Counted from the stretch's first letter, positions 1 to 8,912 are shown. The stretch: 64,000 bases of DNA from Hyalangium ruber (GCF_034259325.1 NZ_JAXIVS010000015.1:228515-292514), one strand, 5' to 3'. The notes: generated by a model from the letters alone, not told the origin. Translations and numbers: made by a program.

Positions 1-2
1 TG

Positions 3-368
3 CAGCTCTACCCCGAATACGGCTTCGTCTTCGTCGGCGACAGCGGCCAAGGCGATGTGGCCTTTGGCGAGCAGATGCTGGCCTCCCACCCGGAGACCGT
101 TCGCGCCGTCTTCATCCATGACGTCGTCGACACGCCCGAGCTCGTTCGCAAGGCATGGCGCGACAAGCGCATCTTCTTCTTCGACACCTACGTGGGAGCC
201 GCCGTCGAGGCCTACCAGGTGGGCGTCATCGCTCGCGACGGCGTGCAGCGCGTGGTCCGCACCACCCGGGAAGAGCTGGAGAAGGTGAACTTCGGCTCCG
301 CCGAGCAGCGAGAGGCGCGGCGAGCGGACCTCTCCCGGGATCTCCAGCGAGCTGACGCTCTGCGTTAA
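3..368 (+). CDS. APP1/DUF2183-domain protein, C-terminal part (5' end outside window)
   Basis: Only the last ~121 codons are present; the frame is open to the left edge. The visible part begins QLYPEYGFVFVGDSGQGD, and the GDSGQ-D motif followed by a fairly conserved hydrophobic strand ending in IHDV matches the C-terminal half of the phosphatidate phosphatase APP1 catalytic domain (DUF2183), whose usual signature is a GDSG(Q)xD box and an IRDV-like strand. In bacteria such proteins are uncharacterised haloacid dehalogenase-like phosphatases. The tail is charged and Arg/Glu-rich. A strong hairpin lies 15 bases after the stop. The assignment rests on one motif region, so the domain name is inference; the upstream DxDxT box needed to confirm it is not in the window. 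Confidence 0.6.
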   Translation, partial: QLYPEYGFVFVGDSGQGDVAFGEQMLASHPETVRAVFIHDVVDTPELVRKAWRDKRIFFFDTYVGAAVEAYQVGVIARDGVQRVVRTTREELEKVNFGSAEQREARRADLSRDLQRADALR

Positions 369-382
369 GAATGCGTCACTCC

Positions 383-411
383 GCGAACCTTCGGTTTAAC
401 CGATGGTTCGC
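383..411 (+). terminator. hairpin after the APP1-domain gene, terminator-like without U-tract
   Basis: GCGAACC pairs with GGTTCGC; after a single T/T mismatch the stem continues TCGGT/ACCGA around a TTA loop. It starts 15 bases past the stop codon and 78 bases before htpX. There is no T-run, so it may be a 3'-end stabiliser or a leader element of htpX rather than a classical terminator. Confidence 0.45.
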
Positions 412-488
412 AGCCACATTACCTATTTGCCGAAGAATGCAGCGGTTCTTATTTCAAGGGGCGTACTCATCTCACCCCCTTTGGAACC

Positions 489-1394
489 ATGAAGAACCAA
501 ATCAAGACCGTTGTCCTCATGGGCATCCTGTCCGCCGTCCTCATCGGCGTCGGTGGGGCGCTCGGCCAGGGCTACCTCATCCTCGCCGCCGTGCTCGCGC
601 TGGCGATGAACGTGGGCGCCTACTTCTTCTCCGACCGCATGGTGCTGTCCATGCACGGCGCTCGCGAGGTGGGCCCTCACGAGGCTCCCGACCTGCACCG
701 CATGGTCGACGAGCTAGCTCGCAACGCTCAGATTCCCAAGCCGCGCGTCTTCATCATGGATGACCCGCAGCCCAACGCGTTCGCCACGGGCCGTAACCCC
801 GCGCACGGGGTGGTGGCCGTCACCACGGGCATCCTCGGCATCCTCGACGCCCGCGAGCTGCGCGGCGTCATCGCCCACGAGCTGGCGCACATCAAGAACC
901 GGGACATCCTCGTGTCCACCATCGCGGCCACCGTCGCCTCGGCGGTGACGTTCCTGGCCAACGCCGCTGGCTTCATCTCCGCGTTCGCGGGCGGCAGTCA
1001 GGACGAGGGCGAGGAGGGGCTGTCCCCCGCTCAGGCGCTCGTGCTGGCGCTGGTGGCGCCCATCGCCGCCACGCTCGTCCAGCTCGGTATCTCTCGCGCT
1101 CGCGAGTACATGGCCGACCGCACCGGCGCAGAGATCTCCGGTGACCCCGAGGCGCTCGCCCGCGCCCTGGAGAAGCTCGAGCAGGGTGCGCAGCACATGC
1201 CCAGCCCCTCGGCCCGGCCCGCCACCGCCAGCCTCTTCATCGTCAACCCGTTCGCGGGGGCCGGCTCCATCCTCCAGCTCTTCTCCACTCACCCCGCCAT
1301 CCCTGAACGCGCGCGACGGCTGCGTGCCATGAACGTGCGCGCCCAGGACAAGGGCTGGGGCCGCTCGCCCTACGCCCTCCCCTACTCAGACTAA
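489..1394 (+). CDS. htpX: HtpX-family M48 membrane zinc metalloprotease
   Basis: 301 residues, close to the usual HtpX length (~290). HtpX is an inner-membrane quality-control protease with a cytosolic active site that degrades misfolded membrane proteins. Two hydrophobic segments occupy residues ~7-48, the zinc-binding HELAH motif is at 130-134, two further membrane segments lie at ~143-168 and ~181-202, and the third zinc ligand is probably Glu206 in SRAREYMAD. The PNAFATG stretch before the motif is also typical of the family. The ATG start gives a lysine-containing cytosolic N-terminus followed directly by a membrane helix. The next gene, a TerC-family membrane protein, begins 16 bases after the stop, so the two are probably co-transcribed as an envelope-stress or ion-homeostasis pair. 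Confidence 0.93.
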   Translation: MKNQIKTVVLMGILSAVLIGVGGALGQGYLILAAVLALAMNVGAYFFSDRMVLSMHGAREVGPHEAPDLHRMVDELARNAQIPKPRVFIMDDPQPNAFATGRNPAHGVVAVTTGILGILDARELRGVIAHELAHIKNRDILVSTIAATVASAVTFLANAAGFISAFAGGSQDEGEEGLSPAQALVLALVAPIAATLVQLGISRAREYMADRTGAEISGDPEALARALEKLEQGAQHMPSPSARPATASLFIVNPFAGAGSILQLFSTHPAIPERARRLRAMNVRAQDKGWGRSPYALPYSD

Positions 1395-1409
1395 GGAACC
1401 TTACCCGCC

Positions 1410-2384
1410 ATGGAACTGCAGAGTGTAGGCAGCCCGGCCCTATGGGCCGGCTTCATCGTTTTCGTCCTCGCCATGCTGGCGCTGGACCTCGGAGTCTTCC
1501 ACCGCAAAGCCCACGTGATCCGCGCCAAGGAAGCCCTCCTCTGGAGCGGCGTCTGGGTGAGTCTCGCGCTGGTGTTCAACGCGGGCATCTGGTGGAAGTT
1601 CGGCCCCGAGCCCGCCGTGCAGTTCCTGACCGGCTACTTGATCGAGAAGTCGCTGTCGGTCGACAACATCTTCGTCTTCGTCATCATCTTCTCGTCGCTC
1701 GCCATCCCGTCGCTCTACCAGCACCGGGTGCTCTTCTGGGGCATCCTCACCGCCCTGATCCTCCGCGCGGTGATGATCTTCGCCGGCGTGGCCATGCTCC
1801 AGCGCTTCCACTGGCTCATCTACGTCTTCGGCGCCTTCCTCATCCTCACGGGCCTCAAGCTCTTCCTCAACCGCAACAAGGAGGAGCACCCCGAGAACAG
1901 CCCCGTCATGCGCTGGGCCCGCCGCGTCATCCCCTCCACCAGCAAGCTCCACGGCGAGCACTTCTTCACCCTGGAGAATGGCAAGCGCCTGGCCACCCCC
2001 CTCTTCATGGCCCTGCTGCTCGTGGAGGCCACCGACGTCCTCTTCGCCCTGGACTCCATCCCCGCCATCTTCGCCGTCACCCAGGACCCGTTCATCGTCT
2101 TCACCTCGAACATCTTCGCCATCCTGGGCCTGCGCTCCCTCTTCTTCCTCCTGGCCGGCATGGTGGAGAAGTTCAGCTACCTCAAGGTCGGCCTGTCCGC
2201 GGTCCTCGTCTTCGTCGGCGCGAAGATGACCCTGGTCGACGTGGTGAAGATCCCCGCCTTCGTCTCCCTGGGTGTCATCGCCCTGCTCATCGGCGGCTCG
2301 GTGGTGGCCTCGCTGCGCAAGGCACGCGCCCTGGAGGCCGCCAAGCCCGCCGCTCCGGTTGACCCGGTGGTCGAGGCGAACTGA
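1410..2384 (+). CDS. TerC/Alx-family integral membrane protein
   Basis: 324 residues, very hydrophobic, with about eight or nine predicted transmembrane segments. Family hallmarks visible are the early LDLGVFHRKAH segment, EKSLSVDNIFVFVIIF and the second-half VEATDVLFALDSIPAIFAVT, whose acidic residues lie inside membrane segments. TerC/Alx proteins are implicated in manganese export, tellurite resistance and metal loading of exported proteins. A stretch of ~40 soluble residues (HPENSPVMRWARRVIP region) separates the two halves, as in Alx. The gene follows htpX by 15 bases. No yybP-ykoY manganese riboswitch could be placed between them because the gap is too short; any such element would have to precede htpX, and none was recognised there. 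The exact substrate cannot be told from sequence. Confidence 0.9.
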   Translation: MELQSVGSPALWAGFIVFVLAMLALDLGVFHRKAHVIRAKEALLWSGVWVSLALVFNAGIWWKFGPEPAVQFLTGYLIEKSLSVDNIFVFVIIFSSLAIPSLYQHRVLFWGILTALILRAVMIFAGVAMLQRFHWLIYVFGAFLILTGLKLFLNRNKEEHPENSPVMRWARRVIPSTSKLHGEHFFTLENGKRLATPLFMALLLVEATDVLFALDSIPAIFAVTQDPFIVFTSNIFAILGLRSLFFLLAGMVEKFSYLKVGLSAVLVFVGAKMTLVDVVKIPAFVSLGVIALLIGGSVVASLRKARALEAAKPAAPVDPVVEAN

Positions 2385-2390
2385 GTCGCT

Positions 2391-2443
2391 GAAAAAGTCA
2401 GAGGCCGTGAGCCCTGGGGATTTCTCCCGGACTCACGGCCTCT
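2391..2443 (-). terminator. rho-independent terminator of tRNA-Val
   Basis: A perfect 12-bp stem (AGAGGCCGTGAG / CTCACGGCCTCT on the plus strand, 2400-2411 and 2432-2443) with a 20-base loop is followed, reading on the minus strand, by GACTTTTT. It lies 6 bases beyond the tRNA 3' end. The plus-strand gene ends only 15 bases before the stem, so the same hairpin may stabilise that 3' end too, although the plus strand lacks a T-run after it. Confidence 0.85.
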
Positions 2444-2449
2444 CAAGTG

Positions 2450-2521
2450 TGGGCGCAGCAGGGTTTGAACCTGCGACCCCTGCCGTGTGAAGGCAGTGCT
2501 CTACCGCTGAGCTATACGCCC
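2450..2521 (-). tRNA. tRNA-Val (anticodon CAC)
   Basis: Folds as a standard 72-nt cloverleaf on the minus strand: 7-bp acceptor GGGCGTA/TGCGCCC with one G-T pair, D arm GCTC-AGCGGTA-GAGC, anticodon arm CTGCC-TTCACAC-GGCAG, 5-base variable loop and T arm GCAGG-TTCAAAC-CCTGC. The anticodon CAC reads valine codon GUG. The discriminator base is A. The 3' CCA is not encoded and must be added by the CCA-adding enzyme. It is a single gene with its own promoter-like box upstream and terminator downstream. No integrase gene or attachment-site duplication was seen next to it. Confidence 0.97.
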
Positions 2522-2543
2522 GTTGCGTTGACGCGACGCGGGG

Positions 2544-2573
2544 GTAAATGCCATCCGGCCCCTCAGCTGTCAA
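2544..2573 (-). promoter_or_regulatory. candidate sigma70-type promoter for tRNA-Val
   Basis: On the minus strand a perfect TTGACA (2568-2573) lies 17-18 bases upstream of an AT-containing CATTTAC (2544-2550), the only AT-rich hexamer in the region. The -10 is a poor match, but position and spacing fit a tRNA promoter with a short leader of about 15 bases. Confidence 0.45.
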
Positions 2574-2654
2574 CGCTATTCAACCGCCGCCCTCCCCGTT
2601 TGTATGCCGCCGGAGGTACGGCCTAATCCCTATGCTTCCACGCCTGGGGAGCGC

Positions 2655-2933
2655 TCACTCCGGGGTGAGCTCGTCCAGCTTCTCGTCCAGCTCCCGCAGG
2701 CGGCGCTTGAGGCTCGAGAGCTTCTTGCCCACGGCCTTGTAGTCCCCCTGGGGAGCGAAGTTCAGCGCCCGCATCAGGTCCTGCTGCCCCTTGTCGACCG
2801 CCTGCTTGCCCCGCTGCACCTTCCCGATGGCGCTGGCGATCTGCATGGCGCGCTTCTCGTCCGCCATGAGCTTCTCCACCGCCTTGGCCGAGACGCCCAG
2901 CGCCCGCTTCTTCAGTTCCTTGCCGATGCCCAT
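2655..2933 (-). CDS. small helical conserved hypothetical protein
   Basis: 92 residues starting MGIGKELKKRALG. No known domain is recognised. The sequence is rich in Lys, Glu, Ala and Leu, without Cys or membrane segments, and the C-terminal third (KKLSSLKRRLRELDEKLDEL) is a heptad-like amphipathic helix likely to form a coiled coil. The ATG at 2933 is preferred over the longer upstream reading because it follows the stop of the SCP2-like gene by 8 bases and upstream extension would overlap that gene deeply. It is the last gene of a three-gene minus-strand unit with the Hsp70 and SCP2-like genes, so a role as accessory or client of that chaperone is possible but is inference only. Confidence 0.75.
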   Translation of the reverse strand: MGIGKELKKRALGVSAKAVEKLMADEKRAMQIASAIGKVQRGKQAVDKGQQDLMRALNFAPQGDYKAVGKKLSSLKRRLRELDEKLDELTPE

Positions 2934-2941
2934 GCGAGGCC

Positions 2942-3367
2942 TCACCGCTCGTCGATGAACTCCGTCTTCAGCGCCGCGAAGACCCGGTCCGCGATGCCCT
3001 TGTAGCGCATCCGCTCGATGAGGGGCTGCAGGTCTCCCTTCACCGCGATGCGGCGCTTGAGCACCGCCTCCACCGGATCCAGGGTGCCCCGGAGCAGCTC
3101 CTTCCACACCGAGTACTGCGCCCGCGCCACGTACGCCGGCTCGAACTCGTCCAAATCGTCCGGATCGTCCAGCACCCGAAGCTTCTTGATGCGGCCGTTC
3201 TCGGGGACGATGTGGACCACGAACGCCTTGGCCAGCTTGCCGGGCTCGGCTTCCACCACCGCCCCGAAGTCCCCGTTCCAGCCCTGGCCGGCCGCCACGG
3301 ACTCGGGGTCCGCGTTGGTCAGCCGCACTGCCTCCTCACACCACTCCTTCGACGGGAACTTCGGCAT
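2942..3367 (-). CDS. SCP2 sterol-carrier-like domain protein
   Basis: 141 residues. The start MPKFPSKEWCEEAVRLTNAD and the later order of a YSVWKELLRGTLDP segment followed by KRRIAVKGDL match the SCP2 fold, which often reads W..ll.G..dP..a...gki.vkGD. SCP2-like domains form a hydrophobic cavity that binds lipids or acyl-CoA. There is no signal peptide, so it should be cytosolic. The gene begins 9 bases after the Hsp70 stop and ends 8 bases before the small helical gene, indicating one operon. The pairing of a lipid-binding module with a specialised Hsp70 is the interesting point; the ligand cannot be read from sequence. Confidence 0.75.
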   Translation of the reverse strand: MPKFPSKEWCEEAVRLTNADPESVAAGQGWNGDFGAVVEAEPGKLAKAFVVHIVPENGRIKKLRVLDDPDDLDEFEPAYVARAQYSVWKELLRGTLDPVEAVLKRRIAVKGDLQPLIERMRYKGIADRVFAALKTEFIDER

Positions 3368-3376
3368 CGCGTCTCC

Positions 3377-4990
3377 CTACCGCTTCCAGAACGCCTTGAT
3401 GCTGGAGAGGAGGCTGCCACCTTCCGCCGCCTGCTGCGGCTGGGGCTGCCCGACCTCTTCCTTCGGCATCGACTCCGCGATCGCCCGCTTCAGATCCGCG
3501 GGTGTATCCCGGGTGGCCAGCTCCAAGCGCTTCATGGCGGAGCCCTCCTCCACCATCACCTGGAGCAGGCACTCCTCCGTCAGCTTGAAGTCGATCTTCC
3601 GGCCCGCCGCCGACGCGGGAACACGCACCGTGCCCAGGTACTCGTTGTCCACGATCAGGTCGCTGTCGCCCTGGTAGATGTCCAGCTCGATGAACTGCGA
3701 GCTGGGATCCTTCGGCGCCGGCAGCCGGAAGCTGCGCACCAGCGGAATGGCCGAGTTCTTCTCGATGATGCGCCGCACCCGCAGGTTCGGCAGCCCGTAG
3801 CCGATGGGCATCGACAGCGCGTCCAGCAGCGTCACCGAGTCCAGGCTGCCCAGCGAGTCGGCCAGCAGCGCCGCGCCCAGCGCCACGCACTCGTCCGGAT
3901 GCACGCCCTTGCGCGGCGGCTTGCCGAAGTGCTCCTGGATCTTCTGCTGCACCAGCGGCATGCGGCTCTGGCCGCCCACCAGGATGATCTCGTCGATCTC
4001 CGTGCGCTTGATGCCCTTCTCTTCCAGCACCCGGTCGCACATCTCAAAGGTCCGGGCCACCAGATCGCCCGTGAGCGCGTTGAGCACGTCGCGGGTCAGC
4101 GGAATCCGCAGGTCGATCGGCTTGCCCTTGCGCTCTTCGATGTAGGGCAGATCGATGACCACGTTGAGGCGCAGCGTGAGATCGATCTTCGCGGCCTCGG
4201 CCGCGTTCTTGATCCGCTGCATCGCGATGGGGCTCTGCGCCAGATCGATCCCGTGCGCCTCGTGGAACTTCTGGAGCACGTAGTCGATGACCCGGTTGTC
4301 GAAGTCCACGCCGCCCAGGAAGGTGTCGCCGCCGGTGGCCAGCACCTCGAAGACGTTGCCCGTCAGTTGCAGCACGGACACGTCGAAGGTGCCGCCGCCC
4401 AGGTCGTACACCAGGATCTTCTGATCCAGGCCCCGGTTGAAGCCGTAGGCCAGGGCCGCCGCCGTGGGCTCGTTGACGATGCGCTTGACGTCGAAGCCCG
4501 CCAGGCGCCCCGCCTCCTTCACCGCGTTGCGCTGGTTGTCGTTGTAGTAGGCCGGCACCGAGATGACGGCCTCGGCGATGGGCCCTCCCAGGAACTGCTC
4601 GGCGATGGTCTTCACCTGCCCGAGGATCAGCCCCGCCACGTGCTGCAGCGAGTACGTCTTGCCCCCGAGCGCCACCGCCGCGTCACCGTCCGCGCCCTCG
4701 ACGATGTCGTAGTGGAAGTAGCTCTTGAGCTCCTCCACCGCCTTGGAGTGGTACTTGCGCCCGATGAGCCGCTTGGTGCCGTAGAGCGTGTTCTTCGGGT
4801 TGGTGACCATCTGGTCCTTGGCGATACCGCCGACCAGCATGTCTCCCTTGGACGACAGCGCGACCACGGACGGCAGGATCAGGTTGCCGCGATCGGTGGG
4901 GACAATCTTCGGGATGCGGTTACGCACTGACGCGACCAGCGTGTTGGTCGTGCCCAGGTCGATCCCGATGATGCGAGGTTTGTCCGCCAT
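3377..4990 (-). CDS. Hsp70-family chaperone, short form lacking the helical lid
   Basis: 537 residues from the ATG at 4990; a GTG at 5023 would add 11 residues without visible homology. The nucleotide-binding domain is intact: GIDLGTTNT (phosphate 1), [36 protein letters not shown] (phosphate 2) and [10 protein letters not shown]. The usual linker is replaced by [16 protein letters not shown] and is followed by a beta-type substrate domain. The protein then ends within about 50 residues in a Gln/Pro-rich stretch and a basic SIKAFWKR tail, so the ~100-residue alpha-helical lid and EEVD-like end of DnaK (about 640 residues) are missing. No dnaJ or grpE is adjacent. It is probably a specialised chaperone paralogue, as known in myxobacteria for motility and development, not the housekeeping DnaK. 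Confidence 0.88.
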   Translation of the reverse strand: MADKPRIIGIDLGTTNTLVASVRNRIPKIVPTDRGNLILPSVVALSSKGDMLVGGIAKDQMVTNPKNTLYGTKRLIGRKYHSKAVEELKSYFHYDIVEGADGDAAVALGGKTYSLQHVAGLILGQVKTIAEQFLGGPIAEAVISVPAYYNDNQRNAVKEAGRLAGFDVKRIVNEPTAAALAYGFNRGLDQKILVYDLGGGTFDVSVLQLTGNVFEVLATGGDTFLGGVDFDNRVIDYVLQKFHEAHGIDLAQSPIAMQRIKNAAEAAKIDLTLRLNVVIDLPYIEERKGKPIDLRIPLTRDVLNALTGDLVARTFEMCDRVLEEKGIKRTEIDEIILVGGQSRMPLVQQKIQEHFGKPPRKGVHPDECVALGAALLADSLGSLDSVTLLDALSMPIGYGLPNLRVRRIIEKNSAIPLVRSFRLPAPKDPSSQFIELDIYQGDSDLIVDNEYLGTVRVPASAAGRKIDFKLTEECLLQVMVEEGSAMKRLELATRDTPADLKRAIAESMPKEEVGQPQPQQAAEGGSLLSSIKAFWKR

Positions 4991-5080
4991 GAGGTTCCAG
5001 GCGCTAGCCGACAGGAGACTCACCGCCCAGCCCGACTCTGTATCACGACACCGCGCGACATGCGCGTTTCTGGCCGCCAG

Positions 5081-7171
5081 CTATTCCTGGGACTCCGGAT
5101 CCGGCTTGGGGGGCAGCGCCTTGGCGCCCTCCAGGCGGGGGAGCACCGGCGTCTCCATCGCCTCCAGGATGAGTCGGTCATACGGAGCGTCCGCCCCCAC
5201 CGGCAGCTCCTCGATGAAGCGCGACTGGCGGAGGATGATCCGCGCCCCGTCCTGGGGGTTGGTCGTCAGCGGGTAGGTCAGCGCCAGCTCGTCCTTGGCC
5301 CGAGTAACAGCTACGTAGAAGAGGCGCCGCTCCTCCTCCTCCTCCTCCGGGTTGCGGATGGCCGTCACCAGCGGGAAGCGCCCCTCCGCCAGCCAGATGA
5401 CGAAGACCGCCTTCCACTCCAGCCCCTTGGCCTGGTGGACCGTGGACAGGGTGAGGAACTCGTCCGGCTCCTCCGCGGCGACGGCGTCCTCGGCGGAGAA
5501 CTCCGACACCAGGGCGATCTCCGAGAGGAAGCGCGGCAGGTCCTCGAAGCGGCCCGCGTACTCGGCCAGCTGGCGCAGATCCTCCTCGCGGCGCTGCCCT
5601 TCGGCGCCGAACTCGTCCCGGAGGTACTCCCCATAGCCCCCCGTCAGCACGTCCTCGATGAGTTGACCCGGAGTGCGGGTGGAGTCCGCACGGCCCAGGC
5701 GGGCCATCAGTGAGCTGAAGCGGGCGAACCCCGAGGAGGCCCGGCGCGGCACGTGGCGGCGGACGTCCGGGTGCTCCAGCTTCTCCTTCACGGGCAGCTC
5801 CGGCGGCAGGCCGAGCACGGCCGTCCAGAGGGACTCCGCCGTGGCCTGCCCCACCCCCGACACCAGCTTCACCACCCGCTTGAAGGCCAGCTCATCCCCA
5901 GAGCTCTGCGCGAAGCGCAGGTGGGCCAGCACGTCCTTGATGTGGGCCTGCTCGAAGAAGCGCACCCCGGAGCGTACCCGAAAGGGAATGCCCCGCCGCG
6001 TCAGCTCGAGCTGCAGCTCCATGGAGTGGCTGTGTGCCCGGTAGAGCACCGCCATCTCCTCCAGTGGCAGCCCCTCGTCCCGCAGCTCCAGCACCCGCTG
6101 GGCGACGAAGGCCGCCTGCTCGTCCACGTCCTTGGTCGGTACCACCACCGGCGGCGGACCGCTGGGCCGCTCGGCGCTGAGCTCCTTGGGGAACTGGCGC
6201 AGGTTGAGGGCGATCGAGGCGTTGGCCAGCTCGAGGATCTCGGGCGTGGAGCGGTAGTTGCGCGTCAGCGGGTACACCCCGCAGCCCGGGTAGCGCTGGG
6301 GAAAGTCGATGATGTTGGTGAAGTCCGCGCCCCGGAAGCTGTAGATGGACTGGCAGTCGTCTCCCACCACCGTCAGGTTCTTTCGCTCCCCGGCCAGCAG
6401 ATCCACCAGGTCTCCCTGGAGCCGGTTGGTGTCCTGGTACTCGTCCACCAACACGCACTGGAAGCGCTCGACGAGCTGCGCTCGCACCGCGGGGTGCTCG
6501 GCCAGCAGCCGCTTGAGGTGCAGCAGCAGATCGTCGAAGTCCATCAGGTTCATCTGCTGCTTGCGCTGCTGGAAGCGCACCGCCGTCGCCAGCACCTCCT
6601 CCGCCAGCGGCAGGAACTGCGGCCGGTCGTCCACCATCACCTGTGAGAGCGAGCGCTGGAGGTTGATGGCCGTGGAGACCATGTCCAGCACCACCTCCGC
6701 CCGGGGGAAGCGCTTCTCGCGCGACACCTTCCGCTCGGCGATGCACGAGGCCATCAGATCGCTGGCGTCCTCCCGGTCCAGCACCGTGAAGGACTGCGAG
6801 AAGCCCAGGTTCTGGGCGTACTGCCGCAGCAGCACGTGCCCCGCGTGGTGGAAGGTGCCGCCCAGGATGCGCCGCACGTCCACGAAGCCTCCGGCCAGTT
6901 CCTCCACCCGCCGCGTCATCTCCCGCGCGGCCTTGTTGGTGAAGGTGAGCAGGAGGATTCCTTCCGGCGGAATCCCCCGCTCCAGCAGCCGCGCCACCCG
7001 GAACGTCAGCGTGCGCGTCTTGCCCGAGCCCGCTCCCGCGATGACCAGCGCCGGCCCGTCCCCCGCCTCCACCGCTCGAAGCTGCTCCTCGTTGAGGAGC
7101 GCCGCGTAATCGATCCGCAGCGCGGGCTTCGCGCCGGAGGCGACCTTGAGCGTGTAGGTGCGCGTGGCCAT
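5081..7171 (-). CDS. UvrD/PcrA/Rep-type superfamily 1A DNA helicase
   Basis: 696 residues with all SF1A motifs: the Q-like LNEEQLRAVEA near residues 27-36, Walker A AGAGSGKT at 45-52, LTFTNKAAREM (Ia), VLVDEYQDTN (II), GDDCQSIYSFRGAD (III), LTRNYRST (IV), STVHQAKGLEWKAVFV (V) and VAVTRAKDELALTYP (VI). These are ATP-dependent 3'-5' helicases or translocases used in nucleotide excision repair, mismatch repair and removal of RecA or replication blocks. Motif III has GDDCQSIYSFRGAD, the UvrD/PcrA type rather than RecB. The length is near UvrD (~720), but the tail (KALPPKPDPESQE) lacks the usual RNA-polymerase-binding Tudor segment, so it may be a paralogue of the main UvrD. No partner gene is adjacent. 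Confidence 0.9.
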   Translation of the reverse strand: MATRTYTLKVASGAKPALRIDYAALLNEEQLRAVEAGDGPALVIAGAGSGKTRTLTFRVARLLERGIPPEGILLLTFTNKAAREMTRRVEELAGGFVDVRRILGGTFHHAGHVLLRQYAQNLGFSQSFTVLDREDASDLMASCIAERKVSREKRFPRAEVVLDMVSTAINLQRSLSQVMVDDRPQFLPLAEEVLATAVRFQQRKQQMNLMDFDDLLLHLKRLLAEHPAVRAQLVERFQCVLVDEYQDTNRLQGDLVDLLAGERKNLTVVGDDCQSIYSFRGADFTNIIDFPQRYPGCGVYPLTRNYRSTPEILELANASIALNLRQFPKELSAERPSGPPPVVVPTKDVDEQAAFVAQRVLELRDEGLPLEEMAVLYRAHSHSMELQLELTRRGIPFRVRSGVRFFEQAHIKDVLAHLRFAQSSGDELAFKRVVKLVSGVGQATAESLWTAVLGLPPELPVKEKLEHPDVRRHVPRRASSGFARFSSLMARLGRADSTRTPGQLIEDVLTGGYGEYLRDEFGAEGQRREEDLRQLAEYAGRFEDLPRFLSEIALVSEFSAEDAVAAEEPDEFLTLSTVHQAKGLEWKAVFVIWLAEGRFPLVTAIRNPEEEEEERRLFYVAVTRAKDELALTYPLTTNPQDGARIILRQSRFIEELPVGADAPYDRLILEAMETPVLPRLEGAKALPPKPDPESQE

Positions 7172-7220
7172 GGGGCTCGGACTCTAACCGTCGCCCCTCG
7201 ACGGGGCAGGGAAAATCCGT

Positions 7221-8912
7221 TCAGTCCCCGCGCGACGAGAGCGCCGAGAGGCGAGAGGCCGCCACCGCGCGCACTTCCGGAGACGGATCCCGATCCCTCG
7301 CCAGCTCCAGGAGCACCGGGGCGAGCTTCGGCAGCTTCGCGCCCACGGCCTCCAGCGCCGCCGTACGCTCCTTCACCGCGCTGCCCAGGCGCTCGCTCAC
7401 CTGGCGATCCCGGCACAGGCGGGCGTCCGGGTTGCGCTCGCGCAGCAGCAGCTCCGCGTCCGCCAGCCGCGCCTCCGAGAGCTTCACCGCGTCCGTCACC
7501 GTCCGCTCGAAGCTGTTCAGATCCTCGGGGAACTCCGTCGTGTCCTTGCGCACCCGGGCAATCACGTCCGCGGCGAAGCGCGCGTTCTCCGACGCCGCGC
7601 AGAGCTGCCGGGCCGAGGCCAGCGGCACTCCGCCTTCGGTGGACACCACCTCCTCGCGCGCCACCTCCAGCGACCAGAGCGCCAGCTGCCGCGCCGCCAC
7701 CGCCGCCGAGAAGGGCTGCCGCCGCTCCTGGCGGATCTGCACCCAACGGCGCAGCACCACCGGATCCGGGTTCCCCGTGTCGAAGGCCCGCTGGTACTCC
7801 GTGGCCGCCAGCTCCAACTGCCCGCTCAGGTCCAGCAGCGCCGCGATCGCCAGGTACACCTCCGCGCTGCCCGCCCGCTCACGCATGCTCTCCAGCCGCG
7901 CCGTCACCTCGTACTCGGCCACCGAACGCGGCAGGCCCCGGAGCACGCTCTGGAGGCTCTCCAGCGCCCGCAGGCGGATCAGCGGGTTGCGCGCCGTGCG
8001 GAAGGCGTTGAGCAGCGGATCCAAGGCGCGCACCGAGACGTGCTGCCCCAGCTCCTCCGCCGCCTGCCAGCGATCCAGCGGATCCGGTGCTCCCAGCGCG
8101 CGCTGAAGATCCTCGAGCGCTCTCAGGTAGTGCCCCACGTGCGCAGCCTGGACCAGCGGCTCGCGGTTCGCGAGCGCCTCCCGCGCGCTCCGGGCCCGGC
8201 TCAGGCGCTCCGGGAAGTCCTTGAGCTGAGGGCCCAGCGGGTGCGTCTTCACCCGCGCCTCGGCCTCCTCCAGCAGCCCCGAGACGAGCAGGCCCTCCAC
8301 CTCTAGATCCAGCAGCCGGACCTTGGCCTCCTCGCGGTGGCGCCCCGCCGGGAAGTCCCGCAGGTACCCGAAGAGCTTCGCCGCCCCCGAGGCTTTCGCC
8401 TGGGTGAAGGCTTGATCGTCCAGCTTCGACTCCACCTCCTGCCGCCGTGGATCATCCCCCGCCTCGCGCAGGAAGGCCGACAGCTGCTTCGGATCCTCGG
8501 AGACAGCCAGCTCCTTCTGCTCCGCCTCCGCCAGCAGCCGCTTCGCCTCGTCGCGCTGCGCCCCTTCCGGGTGATCCGCCAGGAACTGGCGCCACGCCGC
8601 CGCCGTGCCCGCCTCCTTCGCCGCGTTGAAACGCAAACCCTCCAAGAGCGAGCGCGCCGCGCGCTCATGCGCCGACTCCGGGTGCTCCTCCAGGAAACGC
8701 TTGTAGGCCAGCACCGTGTGCAGCTTCTTCGCCCGCGCGAACTCCAGCTCCTCGATGCGCGCCTCGGCCGCCTCGGCCAGATCGTCCTTCGGGTGCTCTC
8801 GCAGGAAGTCGCGGTACGCCTCCACCGTGTCCGCATCCCTCGCGCGCTGGAACGCGCCGGACGCGCAACCGGTGAGGAAAAGGAGCACCGCGAGCGAAAG
8901 GGGCCTGGCCAT
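7221..8912 (-). CDS. lipoprotein with tandem helical (HEAT/TPR-like) repeats
   Basis: 563 residues from an ATG at 8912 that places a lipobox LTGC (Cys16) after a hydrophobic signal peptide; the longer reading upstream lacks a signal at its N-terminus. The mature part begins with repeated units of about 35-40 residues of the type AYRDFLREHPKDDLAEAAEARI / AYKRFLEEHPESAHERAAR, a tetratricopeptide-like pattern, followed by HEAT-like helices. It should be anchored in the outer or inner membrane facing the periplasm. Nothing suggests an enzyme; a scaffold role is inferred. Transcribed divergently from the NlpC/P60 lipoprotein gene, with a 129-bp shared upstream region. Confidence 0.75.
   Translation of the reverse strand: MARPLSLAVLLFLTGCASGAFQRARDADTVEAYRDFLREHPKDDLAEAAEARIEELEFARAKKLHTVLAYKRFLEEHPESAHERAARSLLEGLRFNAAKEAGTAAAWRQFLADHPEGAQRDEAKRLLAEAEQKELAVSEDPKQLSAFLREAGDDPRRQEVESKLDDQAFTQAKASGAAKLFGYLRDFPAGRHREEAKVRLLDLEVEGLLVSGLLEEAEARVKTHPLGPQLKDFPERLSRARSAREALANREPLVQAAHVGHYLRALEDLQRALGAPDPLDRWQAAEELGQHVSVRALDPLLNAFRTARNPLIRLRALESLQSVLRGLPRSVAEYEVTARLESMRERAGSAEVYLAIAALLDLSGQLELAATEYQRAFDTGNPDPVVLRRWVQIRQERRQPFSAAVAARQLALWSLEVAREEVVSTEGGVPLASARQLCAASENARFAADVIARVRKDTTEFPEDLNSFERTVTDAVKLSEARLADAELLLRERNPDARLCRDRQVSERLGSAVKERTAALEAVGAKLPKLAPVLLELARDRDPSPEVRAVAASRLSALSSRGD

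Noticed and set aside
2450-2521. tRNA-Val as an integration site for a mobile element
   Set aside because: No copy of the tRNA 3' end and no integrase nearby; both flanks have host composition.
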